From: Chryseobacterium defluvii
GTDB taxonomy: Bacteria > Bacteroidota > Bacteroidia > Flavobacteriales > Weeksellaceae
Assembly (NCBI RefSeq): GCF_014204415.1
Contig: NZ_JACHLE010000002.1
Location: forward strand, 186,001-250,000
DNA length: 64,000 nucleotides
Reading direction: 5' to 3'
Shown: positions 62,469 to 64,000 of the stretch, piece after piece
Layout of the letters: every line of letters begins with the position of its first letter
Position numbering within the stretch: the stretch's first letter is position 1
Program-made: the position numbers and the translations under genes
Notes under the pieces: generated by a model
Databases searched by the model: none
The model's input: only the letters and a program-made list of their open reading frames with translations
Told to the model about the DNA's origin: nothing

Positions 62469-64000
62469 ATGAATAAAAAACTACTAACTTACTTTACCCT
62501 TATTTTATTTTGTCTTTCCGGAAGCCTTTTATCCCAAACTTATCAACTTACTGGCAACCCGGTAAATACCACCGGATGGGATGTTGTTCCTTCTGCGGCA
62601 GTTAATACGGATTTCATACAGCTTACCACCGACCAGACCTCAAAAGTAGGCGGTATCAAGCTGAACGCCCCTATCAACCTGAAATACTGTGACAAATGGA
62701 GGGTTGAATTCGACTTCAGAATTGATGGTAACGGAACTCCCACTTACGGGCGGGGAGATGGTTTTGCTTTCTGGTATTTAGCCAATCCTCCTGCAGCATA
62801 TGTTACCGGTGGCGGTCTTGGTATTCCAGCCAATGCTACGGGACTGATGGTAGGTTTCGATATTTTCAACAATACCACGGAAGGACAGATGAGCAAAGTT
62901 CACCTTCTGTATGGTACCAATAATACGGCAGGCTCGAATATAGAGTTCAACAATACGCCTGGAAGCACCTTCCATTCTGCAGATCTCAACCCTACCCAAC
63001 CATTTGTGGGAGCTAATTATAAGCATGTGGAAGTAACCGGGGAGGTAGATCCCGCTAATGCCGCCAACTGGATCATCACCATCAAGATCGATAACACTTC
63101 GATTGTAAGCCAGTCTTTTGCTCCTTCGGGAACTGCCGCAGGAATGACCCAAGGATATTTCGGCTTCTCGGCATCCACGGGAGCAGCAAGCGCAAGGCAT
63201 TCTATTAAAAATGTAAAAGTATATACTGATAAGGTTTCCCTCCTTCAGAATTCCGTATCTCAATCTTTTTGTCCCAACCCGTCTAACGGATACGGAACAG
63301 CAAATTTAACGGCATTCAATTCTCAGTTTGTAGCCAATCCTGCGAATTATACGTTTACTTATTATGTTTTAGGAAATTCGACTCCTATTGCCAATCCTGC
63401 TAATTTTCAATTTAATGCCAATACTACCATTTCGGTAAGGGTGAAGGACAATTCTTCTATTTTATGTGATAATCCAGACGGTACTATTTTATTATCTCTG
63501 GCTCCGTTCACAGCCAATGAGGCGACATTAACGGGATGTAATAACAACAATGCAGGAACTGCAATTTTCGATCTTACCACTGCCAACGTCACAGGAGTAC
63601 CGGGCGTTACTAAGAAATATTACAAAACATTGAATGACCTGAACGCCGGAACCAATGAGATCCTTACCCCGGCCAGCTACCCGTCTGCCCCGGGAAGCGT
63701 ATATGTAAAAGTAACCACGCCTCAGGGATGTACCGGCACAGCAAAAATTAATCTGGCCTTTTACCCCGCAATTACAGTAAATGAAGCCACACTGCGCTCC
63801 TGCTTCATTGATGCAGATCCATCAAAAGCACTATTTAATCTAACTTCTGCCAATGTAACACCATTAGGCAGTGCAGTTAAAAAGTATTACTCTTCTTTAG
63901 CCAATGCCATCAGCGGCACCAATGAAATTGTAAACCCTTCTACATATGTTGCCCCAAATGGTACTGTATACGTAAGAGTGATTGACGCTAACAACTGTTA
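62469..64000 (+). CDS. L-type lectin-domain T9SS adhesin-like protein, paralogue 3, 3' end outside window
   Basis: The frame starts at ATG 62469 and is open to the right edge (510 codons). A signal peptide (about 1-22, ending LLSQ) precedes an L-type lectin-like domain of about 230 residues (CDKWRVEFDFRIDG, GRGDGFAFWYL, MVGFDIFNNT), and then the same Ig-like repeats as the two upstream paralogues (CNNNNAGTAIFDLTTANV, TLRSCFIDADPSKALFNL). It probably ends in a gliding-motility-associated C-terminal domain beyond the window. Binding of a carbohydrate at the surface is the likely role of the lectin domain. Confidence 0.85.
   Translation, partial: MNKKLLTYFTLILFCLSGSLLSQTYQLTGNPVNTTGWDVVPSAAVNTDFIQLTTDQTSKVGGIKLNAPINLKYCDKWRVEFDFRIDGNGTPTYGRGDGFAFWYLANPPAAYVTGGGLGIPANATGLMVGFDIFNNTTEGQMSKVHLLYGTNNTAGSNIEFNNTPGSTFHSADLNPTQPFVGANYKHVEVTGEVDPANAANWIITIKIDNTSIVSQSFAPSGTAAGMTQGYFGFSASTGAASARHSIKNVKVYTDKVSLLQNSVSQSFCPNPSNGYGTANLTAFNSQFVANPANYTFTYYVLGNSTPIANPANFQFNANTTISVRVKDNSSILCDNPDGTILLSLAPFTANEATLTGCNNNNAGTAIFDLTTANVTGVPGVTKKYYKTLNDLNAGTNEILTPASYPSAPGSVYVKVTTPQGCTGTAKINLAFYPAITVNEATLRSCFIDADPSKALFNLTSANVTPLGSAVKKYYSSLANAISGTNEIVNPSTYVAPNGTVYVRVIDANNC

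Noticed and set aside
62778..63263. 161-codon minus-strand frame near the right edge
   Set aside because: It lies opposite the lectin domain of the open-ended plus-strand gene, which has clear motifs and a signal peptide.

Overview
The window looks like a chromosomal segment of a low-GC member of the Bacteroidota, most likely a Chryseobacterium-like flavobacterium (family Weeksellaceae). The signs are secreted proteins with type A and type B C-terminal sorting domains of the type IX secretion system (T9SS), the Bacteroidota promoter signature TTG-N(17-23)-TAnnTTTG upstream of several genes, weak ribosome binding sites, lipoproteins with short lipoboxes, and a bacterial GH3-family protein. The genus is inferred from remembered family distribution, not from a search. 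I saw no rRNA, tRNA, insertion sequence, integrase, prophage or CRISPR array.

Region 1 (1-20247, plus strand) is a surface-polysaccharide locus. It opens with a nonulosonic (sialic-acid-like) set: a YhcH/NanQ-type protein cut by the window edge, an SpsF-type cytidylyltransferase, a NeuB/SpsE-type synthase and an SGNH hydrolase. An ABC exporter follows (Wzm-type permease, Wzt-type ATPase with a C-terminal carbohydrate-binding domain). Next come GT2 glycosyltransferases, hexapeptide acyltransferases, a short epimerase-like protein, a WecD-like/WecE pair for a dTDP-4-amino-4,6-dideoxyhexose, a methyltransferase, a GT-C-like membrane protein, an AsnB-type amidotransferase, and a DUF1796 protein between two paralogous GT2s. 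No Wzx or Wzy was recognised, which fits ABC-dependent export.

Region 2 (20244-31647, minus strand) is the most unusual part. It is a tightly packed 12-gene run with three MBOAT O-acyltransferase plus membrane-anchored SGNH-like pairs. Two near-identical acyl carrier proteins and an FkbH-MaoC-SDR acyl-thioester set lie among them. The parts resemble DltB/DltC/DltD, with FkbH in the place of the DltA ligase. I infer a carrier-protein-fed system that O-acylates the glycan made by the flanking genes. Region 3 (31637-36523, plus strand) starts from a clear divergent promoter and resumes glycan assembly with three hexapeptide acyltransferases, one GT2 and two GT4 enzymes.

Region 4 (36524-45390) holds a 424-bp AT-rich leader, a 1537-residue T9SS cargo protein with two FISUMP-like modules, a strong terminator, and a carbonic anhydrase - small secreted protein - SulP transporter - carbonic anhydrase block that probably handles bicarbonate. 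Region 5 (45392-64000) has housekeeping genes (pth, mfd, dnaB, rnhA) mixed with small lipoproteins, a small secreted peptide with a perfect 16-residue tandem repeat, a GH3-family protein, an MFS transporter, and three large paralogous adhesin-like proteins. Two of these end in a T9SS type B (gliding-motility-associated) C-terminal domain. The third begins with an L-type lectin domain and runs off the right edge.
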